The notes under the pieces are model-generated. The model was not told where the DNA came from. It saw only the letters and a program-made list of their open reading frames with translations, and ran no database searches. From assembly GCA_945901195.1 (NCBI GenBank), contig CAMDKB010000208.1, positions 1-8,033 on the forward strand: a stretch of DNA of 8,033 nucleotides, in the 5' to 3' direction. Shown here one piece after another: positions 6,985 to 8,033 of this stretch; the stretch's first letter is position 1, and the number at the start of each line of letters is the position of its first letter. The translations under genes were made by a program, and so were the position numbers. The DNA comes from Rhizobium sp. Q54 (lineage in GTDB: Bacteria > Pseudomonadota > Alphaproteobacteria > Rhizobiales > Beijerinckiaceae).

Positions 6985-6998
6985 TAGGTACCAACCTA
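6985..6998. promoter_or_regulatory. Inverted repeat in the divergent intergenic region, candidate operator
   Basis: TAGGT (6985-6989) and ACCTA (6994-6998) form a perfect 5-bp inverted repeat around ACCA. It is 34 nt before the second dehydrogenase's ATG and 28 nt upstream of the -35 box of the hydrolase promoter. A weak -10-like TATCTT (6997-7002) for the rightward gene overlaps its edge. The position fits an operator controlling one or both divergent genes. The MarR protein encoded at the right end is the only regulator in view, but TetR- or GntR-type regulators could also use such a dyad. Confidence 0.4.
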
Positions 6999-7020
6999 TC
7001 TTGTCCGGCCTGCAATCCTT

Positions 7021-7028
7021 GGGGAGGG
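7021..7028 (+). promoter_or_regulatory. Ribosome-binding site of second dehydrogenase
   Basis: GGGGAGGG, 3 nt before the ATG at 7032; an unusually strong site. It is close, but the purine run allows a normal distance from its left part. Confidence 0.75.
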
Positions 7029-7031
7029 AAT

Positions 7032-7811
7032 ATGAGCGAAGATGGAATCGTGCGTGACGGGTTCAAAGCCGGTGATGTCGTGGTCATTACCGGCGGGGGC
7101 GGCGGGTTCGGCCGGGCGTTCGCAAAGCGCTTTGGCGCAAACGGCGGCAAGATCGCGCTCTGGGATCTGGATCAGGCGTCTGGCGAAGAATCAGCCAAAC
7201 AAGTTCGCGCGGCTGGCGGCGACGCCACGTTTTTCAAGGTGGATCTGGCCAGCGCAGCCGATATTCAGCGCGCGGCGAAGGAGACGCTCGATAAATATGG
7301 CGCGCCCTTTTGCCTGATCAACAACGCGAGTGTTTTTCCACGCGGAACTGTTCTCGAACTCACGCCGGAGCAATGGGAGCTTACTTTTCGGGTCAACGTC
7401 ACGGCGCCATTTCTGATCGCGAAGGCGTTAGGTCCAGCGATGATCGAGAAGAAGCGCGGCTGCCTTATCAATATTTCATCGGGTCGGGCGCTTGAGGGTG
7501 CGGCAAAGGGATCAAACTATGCAGCCACGAAGGCGGCCATTTCCTCGCTGACGAAATCCCTGGCTCTGGAATGGGCGCCCCATGGCATTCGCGTCAATGC
7601 TCTCATTCCCGGGCAATCGCTGACCGCCATGCCGATGGTTGCGACCCCGCGCGAAAAACTGATTGCGGATGCCGCTGTCCATGTGCCGCTCGGGCGCATC
7701 GGCTATCCCGAAGATATGGCCGGGCTGGCGTGGTTTTTGGCCAGCGCTGACGCCGCGTGGATGACAGGACAGGGCGTCGCCATGAACGGTGGCGCCGTGA
7801 TGGCGCCATGA
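7032..7811 (+). CDS. Short-chain dehydrogenase/reductase (classical SDR, NAD-type signature)
   Basis: Cytosolic NAD(P)-dependent oxidoreductase of the classical SDR family. The 259 residues contain TGGGGGFG (20-27), the aspartate of the VDL motif (71), NNAS (97-100, with Ser in place of the usual final Gly), Asn122, catalytic Ser150 in NISS, Tyr163 and Lys167 in YAATK, and the PG motif (193-194). The C-terminal TGQGVAMNGG (245-254) has Asn where most members have Asp. Strand beta-2 ends in LWDLD with Asp45, which normally binds the adenosine ribose and indicates NAD(H). The first dehydrogenase in the window has Arg there, so the two probably differ in cofactor and direction. The start is fixed by GGGGAGGG at 7021-7028. 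It is transcribed alone, divergent from the hydrolase operon and convergent with the MarR gene, and probably oxidises a hydroxylated intermediate of the same pathway. Substrate unknown. Confidence 0.93.
   Translation: MSEDGIVRDGFKAGDVVVITGGGGGFGRAFAKRFGANGGKIALWDLDQASGEESAKQVRAAGGDATFFKVDLASAADIQRAAKETLDKYGAPFCLINNASVFPRGTVLELTPEQWELTFRVNVTAPFLIAKALGPAMIEKKRGCLINISSGRALEGAAKGSNYAATKAAISSLTKSLALEWAPHGIRVNALIPGQSLTAMPMVATPREKLIADAAVHVPLGRIGYPEDMAGLAWFLASADAAWMTGQGVAMNGGAVMAP
7790..7808 (+). terminator. GC-rich hairpin abutting the stop of the second dehydrogenase
   Basis: TGGCGCC (7790-7796) pairs with GGCGCCA (7802-7808) around GTGAT, a 7-bp stem that ends just before the TGA at 7809-7811. 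A much weaker stem (GCGA 7814-7817 with TCGC 7824-7827) and a T-rich stretch (7828-7838) follow. There is no immediate T-run after the strong stem, so it is not a classical terminator and may only reflect Gly/Ala codons. Confidence 0.25.
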
Positions 7812-7837
7812 TGGCGACTTGAATCGCTGTGTTTCTT

Positions 7838-8033
7838 TCAGCCTTCGATCATGTTGAGGCGAAGGCGGCGCAGCATTTCCTTCAGCTGATTACGCTCGGC
7901 TGCCGCAAATCCCTTGAGGGCGCGTTTGTTGACATCCTCTGTGATGGGAAGAATGACGGCGCGTAACGCATGACCTTTCGGAGTCAGGTTGATCAGCTTC
8001 TTGCGGCTATCGCTGAGGTCGGCCGTGCGGGTG
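7838..8033 (-). CDS. MarR-family transcriptional regulator, C-terminal part only
   Basis: DNA-binding regulator of the MarR family, cut by the right edge of the window; only the last 64 residues and the TGA stop (7840-7838) are present. The visible part begins in the beta-hairpin wing of the winged helix (TADLSDSRKK, the D-x-x-D-S-R pattern), runs into INLTPKGHAL, a hallmark of the family, and ends in two amphipathic helices that form the dimer interface (ending LRLNMIEG). MarR proteins are commonly repressors released by small aromatic or acyl ligands. The gene converges on the second dehydrogenase with 26 nt between the stops, and its own promoter lies outside the window. It is the obvious candidate to control this cluster, but that is inference from position. 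The recognition helix is not in view. Confidence 0.87.
   Translation of the reverse strand, partial: TRTADLSDSRKKLINLTPKGHALRAVILPITEDVNKRALKGFAAAERNQLKEMLRRLRLNMIEG

Noticed and set aside
1..8033. CRISPR, transposon, phage, toxin-antitoxin, tRNA or riboswitch signals
   Set aside because: No spaced direct repeats, terminal repeats, transposase motifs, cloverleaf or long conserved leader found by reading; all long stretches are accounted for by metabolic genes.

Overview
The window is a small catabolic-looking locus of a Gram-negative bacterium. Base composition is moderately GC-rich, and Shine-Dalgarno sites are mostly of the GGAG(G) type. The combination of a TAXI-type TRAP transporter with a fused permease, two short-chain dehydrogenases, a luciferase-like flavin enzyme, a crotonase-fold protein, a serine hydrolase and a MarR regulator suggests a proteobacterium, most likely an alphaproteobacterium. 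That placement is an inference from gene content; there is no rRNA or other marker to confirm it.

Layout, left to right. Positions 1-196 hold no gene I can support, only a weak dyad and the ribosome-binding site of the first gene. A rightward block follows: a TAXI solute-binding protein (197-1144), a one-piece fused TRAP permease (1200-3125) and a short-chain dehydrogenase with an NADP-type signature (3188-3952). It ends at a textbook intrinsic terminator (3961-3988). A leftward operon follows, read from 6855 down to 4003: alpha/beta hydrolase, LLM-class flavin-dependent oxidoreductase, crotonase-fold protein. Both junctions in it are 12 nt, and in each the ribosome-binding site overlaps the previous stop codon. 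The operon has a well-formed sigma70-like promoter (6957-6929, minus strand). A second short-chain dehydrogenase, with an NAD-type signature, is divergent from it at 7032-7811. The window closes with the C-terminal 64 residues of a MarR-family regulator on the minus strand, convergent with that dehydrogenase.

Inferred joint role: the TRAP system imports an organic acid. The flavin oxidoreductase, hydrolase, crotonase-fold protein and two dehydrogenases then oxidise and cleave it, under control of the MarR protein and possibly through a dyad at 6985-6998. The substrate cannot be read from the sequence. No CoA ligase, thiolase or acyl-CoA dehydrogenase is in the window, so a CoA-thioester route is not demonstrated. 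The crotonase-fold protein lacks one of the two glutamates of true enoyl-CoA hydratases, so its reaction is open. I see no mobile element, CRISPR array, tRNA, rRNA or defence gene. The locus is best described as an uncharacterised catabolic gene set built from known families, not a new molecular system.
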